A stretch of DNA of 64,000 bases from contig JAJFTO010000020.1 of assembly GCA_021372865.1 (NCBI GenBank), positions 62,001 to 126,000 on the forward strand. Direction: 5' to 3'. Every line of letters begins with the position of its first letter. Position 1 is the stretch's first letter. The notes beneath the pieces are model-generated. The model saw nothing but the letters and a program-made list of their open reading frames with translations, did no database searches and was not told the origin of the DNA. The DNA comes from Porphyromonadaceae bacterium. GTDB taxonomy: Bacteria > Bacteroidota > Bacteroidia > Bacteroidales > Dysgonomonadaceae. Below are positions 18,641 to 27,073 of this stretch, one piece after another. The translations under genes were made by a program, and so were the position numbers.

Positions 18641-18792
18641 TTAAAAGTACTTTGTTTTGCAAAGTAACATCAAAAAAAAATAATATGCAAGTTTCTGCTC
18701 CATAAAAACATTTTTTTATAGAAAAAATTATCGTTCTTGCAGATCGGAAAGATTTTCAGTCACACCCTGTTGTCTAAATTATATACTTTTAT

Positions 18793-18823
18793 TTTGTTTT
18801 TAAAAATTTTCCCGATATCTTTA
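18793..18823 (+). promoter_or_regulatory. Likely promoter for the pirin gene
   Basis: TTTG at 18793-18796, 19-nt spacer, TATCTTTA at 18816-18823 (7 of 8 in TAnnTTTG). Transcription would begin about 65 nt before the pirin start. Confidence 0.55.
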
Positions 18824-18896
18824 ACCAACCAAAAAGACATATTTACATGGTCGCCATCTACTGATCAAGGTTATTACCGTAACGATAAAATATAGG

Positions 18897-19772
18897 ATGA
18901 TGAATAAAAGAAAAGTGACTCAAATTGTGAGAGGTCAGCACGCCGTAGACGGTGCAGGTGTACGTTTACGCAGGGTACTGGGAACTGAAACCATTCCTGA
19001 TTTTGATCCGTTTCTTATGCTCGACGGGTTTGATTCCATAGATCCTCAGGACTATGTAAAAGGTTTTCCCTGGCATCCGCACAGAGGCATTGAAACGATC
19101 ACCTACCTGATTAAGGGCAGGATTGAGCATGGCGACAGCCTGGGCAATAAGGGTACCATCCATGATCTGGAGTGTCAGTGGATGACGGCCGGTTCTGGAA
19201 TCATTCATCAGGAGATGCCGAAGGCGTCGGAGAGAATGCTGGGGTGTCAGCTCTGGGTCAACCTGCCGGCAAAAGATAAGATGACCGAACCCGCCTACGG
19301 TGATATTACACAGGACAAGATTGTCGTTACAGAAGAAGAAAATGCGGTAGTCAGGATACTTGCTGGTGCCTATAAAGGGAAAAAAGGCGTCTTCGAAGGT
19401 AAGTACGTGAAGGTGACCTACCTTGATGTCGATCTTGCACCCGACAGCACGTGGACCTACACGGAAACCCCGAACAACGAGACGCTGTTCATCTATCTTC
19501 TCGACGGAACACTGGCAGTGGATGAACTCCTGCATGATTTTGAGAAGAAATCGTGTGCTGTTTTATTTCGTTCCGCCAATCCGGATGCAGAGACAAACGA
19601 TGCAGTTGTTGTATGCTCGGGGAATCAGGGTGCCCGCTTTGTGCTGCTTGCAGCCAAACCGCTTCGTGAACCCGTCGCCTGGGGCGGTCCCATTGTGATG
19701 AATACCCGGGAAGAACTGGAAGAGGCTTTCGACGAACTGGACCGCGGCACGTTTATTAAGCACAAGGATTAG
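18897..19772 (+). CDS. Pirin family bicupin protein
   Basis: 291 residues; ATG ATG at 18897/18900 leaves a one-residue doubt about the start. The N-terminal cupin carries all four metal ligands of pirins: His60 and His62 (WHPHRGIET) and His104 and Glu106 (GIIHQE). A second cupin domain fills the C-terminal half. Pirins bind iron; some act as quercetin 2,3-dioxygenases and others as redox-linked regulators. It appears monocistronic. Its last 4 nt overlap the 3' end of a gene on the opposite strand. Confidence 0.95.
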   Translation: MMNKRKVTQIVRGQHAVDGAGVRLRRVLGTETIPDFDPFLMLDGFDSIDPQDYVKGFPWHPHRGIETITYLIKGRIEHGDSLGNKGTIHDLECQWMTAGSGIIHQEMPKASERMLGCQLWVNLPAKDKMTEPAYGDITQDKIVVTEEENAVVRILAGAYKGKKGVFEGKYVKVTYLDVDLAPDSTWTYTETPNNETLFIYLLDGTLAVDELLHDFEKKSCAVLFRSANPDAETNDAVVVCSGNQGARFVLLAAKPLREPVAWGGPIVMNTREELEEAFDELDRGTFIKHKD

Positions 19773-20110
19773 TTGACAACCCTGTTTTCGTTGTTCCTGC
19801 CCTTCCGGCGAACATTTCTTTCGTCGCGTGATGAATCGTGTTCATTCGTCTGCTGATCGCTGTTAAGGAATTCCTCTTCATTGTATCTGCTGGCTTCGCT
19901 CTGGCGTGGATCAACATCCAAGTCGATGTCCATATCCAATTCGGGGTCCCATTCCAGGTCCTCATCCGGGTCTATATCCAGGTCTTCATCAAAATCTTCA
20001 TCCAGGTCTGCATCCGGATCTTCATCCGGATCCTTATTCATATCTATATCCAAATATGGATTTCTTTCAGTTTCCCTGTTTTTTATCCCAAAATTTTTCA
20101 TTTCGTTCAT
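19769..20110 (-). CDS. Highly acidic repetitive small protein, unknown
   Basis: 113 residues, over a third Asp or Glu. The middle third is a degenerate run of Asp-Pro-Asp-Glu and Asp-Leu-Asp-Glu units, encoded by 6- and 12-bp imperfect DNA repeats. The C-terminal third is polar and ends basic (RRKGRNN). There is no signal peptide or transmembrane helix, so it is probably cytoplasmic and disordered. The minus-strand reading is preferred because its composition is coherent and it has a plausible start; the opposite strand gives only low-complexity hydrophobic frames. Function unknown; ion or nucleic-acid-mimic roles are speculation. Confidence 0.55.
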   Translation of the reverse strand: MNEMKNFGIKNRETERNPYLDIDMNKDPDEDPDADLDEDFDEDLDIDPDEDLEWDPELDMDIDLDVDPRQSEASRYNEEEFLNSDQQTNEHDSSRDERNVRRKGRNNENRVVN

Positions 20111-20126
20111 AATCTGGTAATTTTAC

Positions 20127-20154
20127 AATGTATCTGATGCAGTTCAGATACATT
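20127..20154. other. 11-bp perfect inverted repeat upstream of the acidic-protein gene
   Basis: AATGTATCTGA, six bases, TCAGATACATT. It lies 16 bp before the acidic gene's start and 50 bp after the stop of the next gene upstream. On the plus strand it is followed by five T, so it could act as a terminator there; on the minus strand it could be an operator or leader hairpin. Confidence 0.6.
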
Positions 20155-20205
20155 TTTAGAACTGTAGAAAGAAATAAATTGTTCTTGGATAGTCCCGAAT
20201 TCTGA

Positions 20206-21528
20206 TTATTTTAACGCTACCCGAACAGGTAAGTTGTTTTGTGACATCCGTGCTTCTGCTGCTTTGATGATCATATTGGCCGTCTCTTCAATGCCAAAGA
20301 GAGAGGTCTCGACCGTCATGTCATATTCATTGAGGTCATTCCACTCTTTTCCGGTATAGTGCAAGTAATAATCTTCTCTCTCCCTGTCTTTTTTCTCCAT
20401 CACCTTCAGTGCATCCCCGGGGTTCGTCATATACTCATGTATCACCCGTTTCCTACGGAATTCCTGGTCGGCATGGACAAATACATTGAAACTGTTTTTG
20501 TGTCCCTTCAGTATAAAATTGGCGGCACGTCCTACAATCACGCACGATTCACCGGCAGCAATGTTCCGAATTACCTGCGTTTGCACCATAAACAGTTCAT
20601 CATTGGGTGGGATAACTTCATTCACATACGCGTAATTCTGATAATACAATTTGTTCAGCAATCCATTTGGCATTTTCTGTTCGTGTTTCTCCACATACTC
20701 GGGAGTAAATCCACTTGCAATGGCCGTCAGATCAATCAGCTTGCTATCATAAAAGGCAATGCCCATTTTCCGGGCGATATACTCCCCCACAGCATGTCCG
20801 CCGCTACCGTACTGACGGGAAATGGTAATCACAAAATTGTCGGTCGTCATATAAGGTTCTGTCACGTACTTTACTGCTATCGGGGTGGCGAGAAGATGAT
20901 CCACGAAAGTAAACTCTTTGCGGTACCACTGTGCCACCGCGCCCACCAAAAATGCAGCAATCACTGTCCCCTCACGGATACCGTCCAGTCGGCCATAAAA
21001 AATAAGTACGAAAAACAGCGCAACGGCAACCAGACTGGAGTCGATGCATACTTTAACCTTTCCAAAATTCCAGTTATAAGTTTCCGAGATGACCAGCAAC
21101 ATTCCCTCTCCCGGGAGATAACCTGCGTCGGCTTTCAGTTCCAGAAAAATTCCAAAAGCAATCACAAAGCAACTCAGCACCACTGTCAGCAGCTGCCAGA
21201 TGTAGTGATCCGGTATAAACGAACGGGTTAAGAACAGGTTCAGGTCAATAAAAAAACCAAACACCAATAACAAAGGCATTTGCAACAGCTGTGCCAGCCC
21301 GGTTTTTTTTCCAAGTATGATCACCTGAATCAAAACGAACAACACATTCATCAGGACGGTGAATGTCCCCACAGAAAGCGAAGGAAAAAGCAGGTTTAAT
21401 ACATAGGGAAGGGAAGAACCGGAAGTTGTGCCCAAATCAGACCGGATGGAAAGCGCTACACCGAATGCAATCACAAATATCCCCGCCAATAGAAGCAGGA
21501 TGCGTAAACCGATTTTATTTTTTCTCAA
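20206..21528 (-). CDS. YczE/YitT-like membrane domain fused to cytidylate kinase-like domain
   Basis: 440 residues in two parts. Residues 1 to about 220 hold six hydrophobic helices resembling the YczE/YitT-type small membrane proteins (LLAGIFVIAFGVALSIRSDL near the start). Residues about 230-430 are a cytidylate kinase-like P-loop domain: FVITISRQYGSGGHAVGEYI (nucleotide-binding loop), GIAFYDSKLIDL, VIVGRAANFIL and the lid-like REREDYYLHYTGKEW. The kinase-like domain would face the cytoplasm. The family is known as a separate cytidylate-kinase-like group of uncertain substrate, so a membrane-tied nucleoside monophosphate kinase or a sensor is inferred only. Confidence 0.85.
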   Translation of the reverse strand: MRKNKIGLRILLLLAGIFVIAFGVALSIRSDLGTTSGSSLPYVLNLLFPSLSVGTFTVLMNVLFVLIQVIILGKKTGLAQLLQMPLLLVFGFFIDLNLFLTRSFIPDHYIWQLLTVVLSCFVIAFGIFLELKADAGYLPGEGMLLVISETYNWNFGKVKVCIDSSLVAVALFFVLIFYGRLDGIREGTVIAAFLVGAVAQWYRKEFTFVDHLLATPIAVKYVTEPYMTTDNFVITISRQYGSGGHAVGEYIARKMGIAFYDSKLIDLTAIASGFTPEYVEKHEQKMPNGLLNKLYYQNYAYVNEVIPPNDELFMVQTQVIRNIAAGESCVIVGRAANFILKGHKNSFNVFVHADQEFRRKRVIHEYMTNPGDALKVMEKKDREREDYYLHYTGKEWNDLNEYDMTVETSLFGIEETANMIIKAAEARMSQNNLPVRVALK

Positions 21529-21603
21529 CGCTTATTTCATTTAAATAATAATCTATACCACGGTGCAGCTTACGGGAAGACCGTACGATTTCTGCATTTC
21601 CTG

Positions 21604-21635
21604 CAAAAATAGCCAAAATTCAGTTCAGAAACAAT
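21604..21635 (-). promoter_or_regulatory. Promoter for the membrane/kinase fusion gene
   Basis: On the minus strand, a perfect TATTTTTG at 21611-21604 with ATTG 20 nt upstream (21635-21632). The start site would be near 21597, about 70 nt before the ATG at 21528. Confidence 0.5.
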
Positions 21636-21688
21636 TCAGTAACGATGACGACAGCAGTACCAACAGAACGATGGAACAAGGTTTAAAT

Positions 21689-22822
21689 CTATATCTTTAT
21701 GAAAATCCTTAACTTATACATAAAATGTAAAATCAGGAAGAGGATAAGAAAATTGGCCAATGTGATTGTTGCATCATAGTAATCGCCGGTATATTTTTCC
21801 AGTCCCCACAACAGAGATTTTGCCACGCTCCGAAAGTTAATAACCATACCCAGTGTATAGGCAATAATGGAGTTCATGCCATATATCTTCAGCCAATTCA
21901 ATCCTTTCGGTCTGACTTTATAATCGATCACGTAGTAAAACAGGGCCATTAGCAGGAAGCACCAACCGCCCGACCACAAGGTCATGCTCGCCGACCATAT
22001 CTTTTTGATGATGGGCGTCTGGAAGCTTAACAGCCACCCGGCAAGAAGCAAAGCCAGTCCGATGGTAAACAGCCATTTGAAGTTCTTCAGCTTGTCCGTT
22101 CCATATTTCATGATTTGTCCGGCAAATACCCCGAACAGGGTGGTAACACCGAACACCATACTGGTCAAAACCCAAGTATAATGGTAGCTATCCGAGAAAT
22201 GCCACGTCCCGTCTTCCATATAAAAGACACCATCCCTTACCCTTCCGAGTACGGTGCGATCGACTTTTTCTGCAAAGTTACCGTCCGGTGTGAAATCACC
22301 CAGGAAAGTGAGCAATGCCCAATAGGCGATGAGTAGCAATGCAGTGACAATTATTTGCCATCGTCTCGACAGATGAAGCAGGATCATCGCGGCAATGGCA
22401 TACCCCACAGCGATCGCCTGCAATGTATTCGTATACATGCGTATTTCTTTGGGATCGAAGCTTAGCAACTTCCCTTGAACAACCATGCCCAAGATAAACA
22501 GGACAATGAAACGTTTGGCTATTTTCTTGTAGATAAACGTTTTATCTGGATTATTCAGATATTTTTCAAATGAAAACGGCATGGCCGTTCCCACCATGAA
22601 AAGGAAGAGCGGCATCACCAGATCCCACGCTTTGAAGCCTTCCCACTCCGCGTGTCCGAATTGATTAAGGAGGAATGAAAAAACGGGAAGTTCAGCCCCA
22701 TGTCTGGCGAAGGCAACGAATACCGGTTGAAAGAAAACAAGCATGAACAGGTCTAACCCGCGAAGCACGTCCAATGATGCCAAACGGTTTTGTGGAATTG
22801 ATCTTGATTGTAGCATATTCAT
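21689..22822 (-). CDS. DUF5009 / heparan-glucosaminide acetyltransferase-like membrane protein
   Basis: 377 residues with about ten transmembrane helices. The N-terminus (RLASLDVLRGLDLFMLVFF) is the signature of the DUF5009 and HGSNAT-like acyltransferase group, and KAWDLVMPLFLFMVGTAMPF belongs to the same pattern. These proteins are thought to move acetyl groups onto sugars across the membrane; in Bacteroidota they often accompany glycan genes, but that role is unproven. Starts at 22822 or 22816 are both possible. The first ATG overlaps the stop of a WYL-domain remnant (ATGA). Confidence 0.85.
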   Translation of the reverse strand: MNMLQSRSIPQNRLASLDVLRGLDLFMLVFFQPVFVAFARHGAELPVFSFLLNQFGHAEWEGFKAWDLVMPLFLFMVGTAMPFSFEKYLNNPDKTFIYKKIAKRFIVLFILGMVVQGKLLSFDPKEIRMYTNTLQAIAVGYAIAAMILLHLSRRWQIIVTALLLIAYWALLTFLGDFTPDGNFAEKVDRTVLGRVRDGVFYMEDGTWHFSDSYHYTWVLTSMVFGVTTLFGVFAGQIMKYGTDKLKNFKWLFTIGLALLLAGWLLSFQTPIIKKIWSASMTLWSGGWCFLLMALFYYVIDYKVRPKGLNWLKIYGMNSIIAYTLGMVINFRSVAKSLLWGLEKYTGDYYDATITLANFLILFLILHFMYKLRIFIKI

Positions 22823-22977
22823 TCGTATTGGTTTTTGATTGATTCTTTCGGCTGTGCAACCTTCATCTTATCCACCTGGGTGCCCAAGTACTCTACGAAC
22901 TCCGGTGAGTCGATGATCCCGACATCCCCGGGCAGAACCAGCACGAAACGCCCTACCCCCTCGTAGGAGCAGACCTC
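22819..22977 (-). pseudogene. C-terminal remnant of a WYL-domain protein
   Basis: About 50 codons readable on the minus strand in a frame different from the neighbouring DUF438 gene: Tyr-Glu-Gly-Val-Gly-Arg-Phe-Val-Leu, then GDVGIIDSPEFVEYLGTQV, ending at the TGA at 22819-22821. This is the closing part of a WYL-domain transcriptional regulator (YEGIGRFV, then a short EF..YL helix). No start or earlier part remains; the sequence runs straight into the DUF438 gene's 3' end at about 22975. It ends in ATGA with the DUF5009 gene start, so a complete regulator probably once preceded that gene. Confidence 0.6.
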
Positions 22978-23780
22978 GGTTCCTGCTTGCCGCTCCCGGT
23001 CTCATGACCATATTTGGCAAGGAGAGCCGCTAGATCCTGCATGAAGTCGCCCTGTTCGGCCGGTTGACCGGTCGCCTTTTCGGGTCTCTGATACCCGGAA
23101 GAATACTGCCCGGCAATGGGCTGTTTAGAATGCTTTTTTCCGGCATCCCCATAGGATGTCTGTTCCAATCCGAAGAAGCCGATTTCGCGGTCGCCCGACT
23201 TCAACTGCTCCATCTTGTCGGCAGAGATCAGTTTCAGGGAGGTGGAATAGAGAATCATCTCCTCCTTCTCCATCAGGTCGCGCAGGTCGACAGCCATCTC
23301 ACGGTATGTTTCGAGAAACATTGCCGTGTCCACCGGCTCGGTCTGTTTACGGCTGAAATGCACCTTATAGGGCAATATCTGCTCCATCAGTTCCAGCCAT
23401 TGATTCAGTATAAAAGGCTTTTGGGCGAGGGCATCACCCTGCTGCAGTGACTCCTTCAACCGTCTATTTTCCCTCCGGTATGTGTCAATGGTATGACCCT
23501 CGGGCAGTTCTACCTCGTCCGTATCCATCAGCCCTTCAAAGACTTCGAGCATACCCCTGACATCCTCGTTGCGACACTCATCCGGATCTTCATTCTTGAG
23601 CAGATACTCCGCCGCGGCAAACTCCGCTGCCGAGATCTTGCCGACCTCCATTTTCATCCGGGACCTTGCCTCCTCAAGCGGTAGCAGTCCGTTGTCGTAC
23701 TGTCGTTTGATCTCCAGCATCCGTCTCAGCTTATCCTGATCGAGGCTGGCAAATATGCGGTTGGTTTGCTGTTCTTCCAT
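22953..23780 (-). pseudogene. DUF438/hemerythrin-like protein, apparently truncated and internally deleted
   Basis: 275 codons. Residues 1-100 match the DUF438 domain, with the signature LPEGHTIDTYRREN. Then come the two ends of a hemerythrin-like helical bundle (LELMEQILPYKVHFSRKQ and YREMAVDLRDLMEKEEMILY) joined directly, without the middle segment (a His/Glu-containing helix) that I expect in the family. After FMQDLAALLAKYGHE the usual C-terminal PAS domain is missing; the frame runs into a WYL remnant and stops at 22953. It may still be translated, as it keeps a promoter and a dyad upstream, but the protein would lack the metal site and the sensor domain. Classing it as a pseudogene is inference. 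Confidence 0.55.
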
Positions 23781-23783
23781 ATC

Positions 23784-23837
23784 TGTCGGAAATTAACTTA
23801 TCCGACACAAAATTAGGGACTTCACGGCAGAATGGCA
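23784..23837 (-). promoter_or_regulatory. Promoter and operator-like dyad of the DUF438 gene
   Basis: On the minus strand a perfect TAATTTTG box (23815-23808) has a TTG 19 nt upstream (23837-23835). Just downstream, at the expected transcription start, lies TGTCGGA-N10-TCCGACA (23784-23807), a perfect 7-bp dyad placed where a repressor would block initiation. Confidence 0.6.
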
Positions 23838-23916
23838 ATACCAATAAATAGCCATTTTCAGGTCATTTATCCCTGTTGATAGGCAAAAGGCTTCGGTTAT
23901 CGTCTTAAATGATCAG

Positions 23917-24231
23917 CTATTGGGCATGAAGTTGTGGTGGTCCGATCGATTTCCGCAATCGGTAGGCTTTCTCATCAAACTCTTTCTTTTCACCAAAAGC
24001 GAACAGGCGTCCCACCGAACCATTGCAAATCCGGCACCTGCCCTGCACCCGGATATCATTCCGTTCGGTCAGATAAATCTCCTCCACCTCAATTCCCTTA
24101 CTTGCGATCCCTCTGCATTTAACGCAGTAGACACTGTGATTAATCACAAAATTGTAAAAGAGTTTTTCGTCCACATCGAGAAGCACAGCCAGCTGGAACA
24201 GGTTTATTCCTATATGCTGCTTTTCCGTCAT
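23917..24231 (-). CDS. Conserved hypothetical protein with four-cysteine zinc site
   Basis: 104 residues from the ATG at 24231 (MTEKQHIGINLFQLAVLLDV); an ATG at 24321 would add 30 residues of unlikely sequence. A helical first half is followed by CVKC and CRIC, about 35 residues apart, which probably bind zinc, as the DNA or RNA-binding ribbon in small regulators does. No named family is recognised. It stands alone, divergent from the AraC-type gene; the shared 228-bp interval could hold sites for both. Confidence 0.6.
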   Translation of the reverse strand: MTEKQHIGINLFQLAVLLDVDEKLFYNFVINHSVYCVKCRGIASKGIEVEEIYLTERNDIRVQGRCRICNGSVGRLFAFGEKKEFDEKAYRLRKSIGPPQLHAQ

Positions 24232-24409
24232 GGGAGACCAGTAATCAATTTGACTTTTTTTATTCAACAAAACATTCTTGTACATACGGGAAAGATTCAT
24301 TAAAAAACAGACACTTTTCAAGATGCAAAACTAACCAATACCCTGATTGGGAGTGCACCAATATTACAAAATGAGGGTGTCATATTCACAAGAATTGAAA
24401 ATAAAAAAT

Positions 24410-24417
24410 TACTTTTG
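24410..24417 (+). promoter_or_regulatory. Promoter -7 box for the AraC-type gene
   Basis: Perfect TACTTTTG, 43 bp before the ATG at 24460. No good TTTG lies at the usual spacing upstream. Confidence 0.45.
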
Positions 24418-24459
24418 TGTCTGGAAATTGATGGGTGCAACACTATATTCAGAAAAATC

Positions 24460-25560
24460 ATGCAATCCGTATATCTAGCCACAATCTTTGCCGGGGCACT
24501 GGTTTGCCTGCTTTCCTCGTTGTTGTTGCTTGTCCGTCGTAAGTCAGGGGAACGCTCACGTCTCATACTGGCCATTATCGTCTTCTTCTCCGTGTTGAAC
24601 TACATTCCACGATTCATTGCGCTGAGCAAAGGATATGATCCGGAGCTTGTTGTTTCCACGAAGATGTTGCTGATAGGGAACTTCATGGTAGTCTCATACA
24701 TCATGTATCCCATCGAGGTGATTCGTCCCGGATGGCTCAATTTCGCCCGCATCGTACAACTATATGCCTTTTGGTTGTTGTTGCTCACCTTCTATCTGAT
24801 CACTTCCTTTGCGGGCATGCGCCATACTTCCTATTCATCGCTTCCGGAATTGATTGCCAATGTGGGTCCATTTGAAGCCTGGTTCTGCATGTTCCTCTGT
24901 CTGCTTCTTTTTACACCGGGGTTGCTTGTCATTTTCATTCAGCGCATCGACCACAACAGCAACACCGATCGTGTATGGTTGAAGAAATATGCTTCCGCAT
25001 TCTATATCAACATTCTCGCATACCTTTTGCTGCTCACGTTCAACCATCCGCTGGTGCATACCCTTTACTACTATGTCAGTGTCGGTTGCAGTCTTTACAT
25101 TGTATACATGGAGCTGTTTGACCGGTTGTTGGCAAAAACAGTGGAAAAGAAGACTCCGGATGAACCTGTCTTGGAAGAAGCATCTTTAAAGCCTGCCACT
25201 CCTTTTGCAACAACCATTGTAACGTCCAAAAATGCAGCGCTGGCGGAGCGGCTCGAAGCTTATATGAGAAACAACAGCGCCTGGCGCGATCCCGATCTCT
25301 CACTCACCCGATTGGCATCCGCGCTCTATACGAACCGCACCACCCTGTCTCAAACCATACAGGAGTGTGGATATGAAAGTTACATCCATTACATCAACCG
25401 GTTGCGCATCCACGATTTTGTGCAGCAGGCTGGATCCGGAGCATCGTCCAACTATCAGGATACCTTCTTCCTTGTCGGTTTCCGTTCGCGCAACACAGCC
25501 CTTCGCAATTTCAAGCTGTATACAGGCACAACCCCGTCAGACTATTTTCAAAAGAGATAA
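24460..25560 (+). CDS. AraC-type regulator with N-terminal membrane domain
   Basis: 366 residues from the ATG at 24460 (MQSVYLATIFAGALVCLL), which places the first helix at the N-terminus. Six or seven transmembrane helices fill residues 1 to about 215. A linker follows and the C-terminal hundred or so residues are an AraC-type double helix-turn-helix (LTRLASALYTNRTTLSQTI, then FFLVGFRSRNTALRNFKLYT and TTPSDYF). This membrane-sensor plus AraC layout is frequent in Bacteroidota; the signal is unknown. It converges on the broken enolase-superfamily gene and may once have regulated nearby metabolism, which is inference. Confidence 0.88.
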   Translation: MQSVYLATIFAGALVCLLSSLLLLVRRKSGERSRLILAIIVFFSVLNYIPRFIALSKGYDPELVVSTKMLLIGNFMVVSYIMYPIEVIRPGWLNFARIVQLYAFWLLLLTFYLITSFAGMRHTSYSSLPELIANVGPFEAWFCMFLCLLLFTPGLLVIFIQRIDHNSNTDRVWLKKYASAFYINILAYLLLLTFNHPLVHTLYYYVSVGCSLYIVYMELFDRLLAKTVEKKTPDEPVLEEASLKPATPFATTIVTSKNAALAERLEAYMRNNSAWRDPDLSLTRLASALYTNRTTLSQTIQECGYESYIHYINRLRIHDFVQQAGSGASSNYQDTFFLVGFRSRNTALRNFKLYTGTTPSDYFQKR

Positions 25561-25629
25561 GCCGGTGTCACACTTCGGTGGGATACCCGGTCAGCATCTT
25601 TGAAGAAATGGCATGGTGCAGAGGATCTC

Positions 25630-26849
25630 CTAATCTTTCAGTAGCGTCATTCCAAAACCGGGCGTGTCGGCAGGAATCAATACCCCGTTTTCCAGTTTGT
25701 GGAAGCCGAAATCGATGTCATTCAAGAAACAGGTTACCCCTTCAATGGTGCAGGTATTGCCCAAACCGCCTGCAAGATGCAGGGTATAGACTGTTTTCAG
25801 ATAATCCCCCCAATTATGTGGAGAAGCAAGGAGTTTGTGCTCTTTCAGGACTGGCATTAAGGCTCTCCAATTCGTGAAACCGTATCCCATGATATCATCA
25901 AGATAAACATCCAGATATCCATGCTGACCCATCTCCAATGCCAGCGGCAGATCGGGGTGAGCCTCCCCGTCGGCCAATAGCGTATTCCTCCGACGGTTGT
26001 TATCCAGCCACTCACGCAACATCTTGAAATCGTTCATCGTTTCACGGAAAGGCTCCTCAATCCACCAGACAGGTACATCCTCAATACCCTCCATAAAACG
26101 AATGGAATCCTGTGGAGCATACCCGTCATTGGCATCAATCAGAATATCCACATCGGGGAAATAGCTGTGTACCAGCCTGGTCACCTCGATATCCCTTTTG
26201 ATACCCGCTTCCAGCGGCATCCATTGCTTGCCGCGACCGATCTTCAATTTGAGTTGCCGATAGCCATGCTGATAATCGTACTGGCATTCCTCCATGATCT
26301 TATCCAATCCCGACGGGTTGTCCAGCGGATCGACATCGTCCATGTAAATCATGCCACTGTAGCATTCGGTGACAAAAGGTTTTTCCCGTCCCAGTAATTT
26401 GTATACCGGCCGGGCCAAGATCACACCGCCAGATCATGCAAGGGAATATCGAGCACGATGGCATCCTTGTTCAAGGCTCCGATAGCGGGGTTGAACACTT
26501 CCGTGCGTTTCTTCCCCTTGAGCGATGTGAAAGCCCTCTCCACATCCTCCTCAGAACCCTTCAACTGACCGATCCCTTTGGCCCCTTGCCGGGTATATAA
26601 GGTGCAAACCGTGAGATCCGGACCGCAACCGTGGATCCCTCTGCTGGAATTGCGACCTACCAGACGCGGACAGCTGAGTTTGATCCGGGTAAAAGTGATA
26701 TGATCCAGCGTATGATAATCCAGCTCATTTCCGGCTTGTTGTAGTGTGTCTACATCTTTCACTGCAGGAGAAGCATGCATCTTCACTCCGGGTATTAAAG
26801 TCGTGGCACCGGCAACAGCCAGATAGTTAATAAAGCTTCTTCAATTCAT
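25630..26849 (-). pseudogene. Mandelate racemase/muconate lactonizing enzyme family gene, nonsense codon plus frameshift
   Basis: Two adjacent minus-strand frames together make one enolase-superfamily protein of about 406 residues. The second part keeps the catalytic set: KLKIG (KxK), LIDAND (Asp), WIEEPF (Glu), ADGEAH (Glu) and SPHNWGD (His). The first part ends DIPLHDLAV at a TGA (26421-26423) and the next frame opens with ILARPVYKLLG; family members read DxxLHDLxG(x)nPVYxLLG, so one missing base near 26425 splits the gene. Upstream, the ATG at 26849 is followed by Asn, then TGA, then RSFINYLAVAGA: a twin-arginine-like signal whose first Arg codon (CGA) has become TGA. Both lesions together suggest a decayed gene, or sequencing error. 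Confidence 0.75.
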
Positions 26850-26946
26850 ACTATCTGATTTTTTATTGATCGTAACCTCTGCATTTATTTTTGTAAAGAT
26901 GCAATTATATGATAAAAAACAATGGGTGGGGCAGAAATTTTTAAAC

Positions 26947-26995
26947 TTGATTACATGCTTTGAGCATATCCTGTAATCAAACCTATTAGATTACA
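26947..26995. repeat. GATTACA repeats: 9-bp inverted repeat plus third half-site
   Basis: In the 224-bp gap between the broken enolase gene and mcrC: TTGATTACA (26947-26955) and TGTAATCAA (26972-26980) form a perfect 9-bp inverted repeat with an inner TGC/GCA pair, and a further GATTACA lies at 26989-26995. It sits at the 3' edge of the defence island and upstream of the pseudogene. It could be an operator, a weak terminator for mcrC, or an insertion footprint. The rest of the gap shows no gene. Confidence 0.5.
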
Positions 26996-27073
26996 AGAAA
27001 TGGAGAAAAGTTGCACACTAAGAAATACGCATACAAATTGAACCGATTCTTTAATAAATATCATAATATTCTT

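Noticed and set aside
19838..20137. Hydrophobic plus-strand frames opposite the acidic protein
   Set aside because: They are the complement of the DNA repeat and show only alternating Ile/Phe/His/Gln; the minus frame is more coherent.
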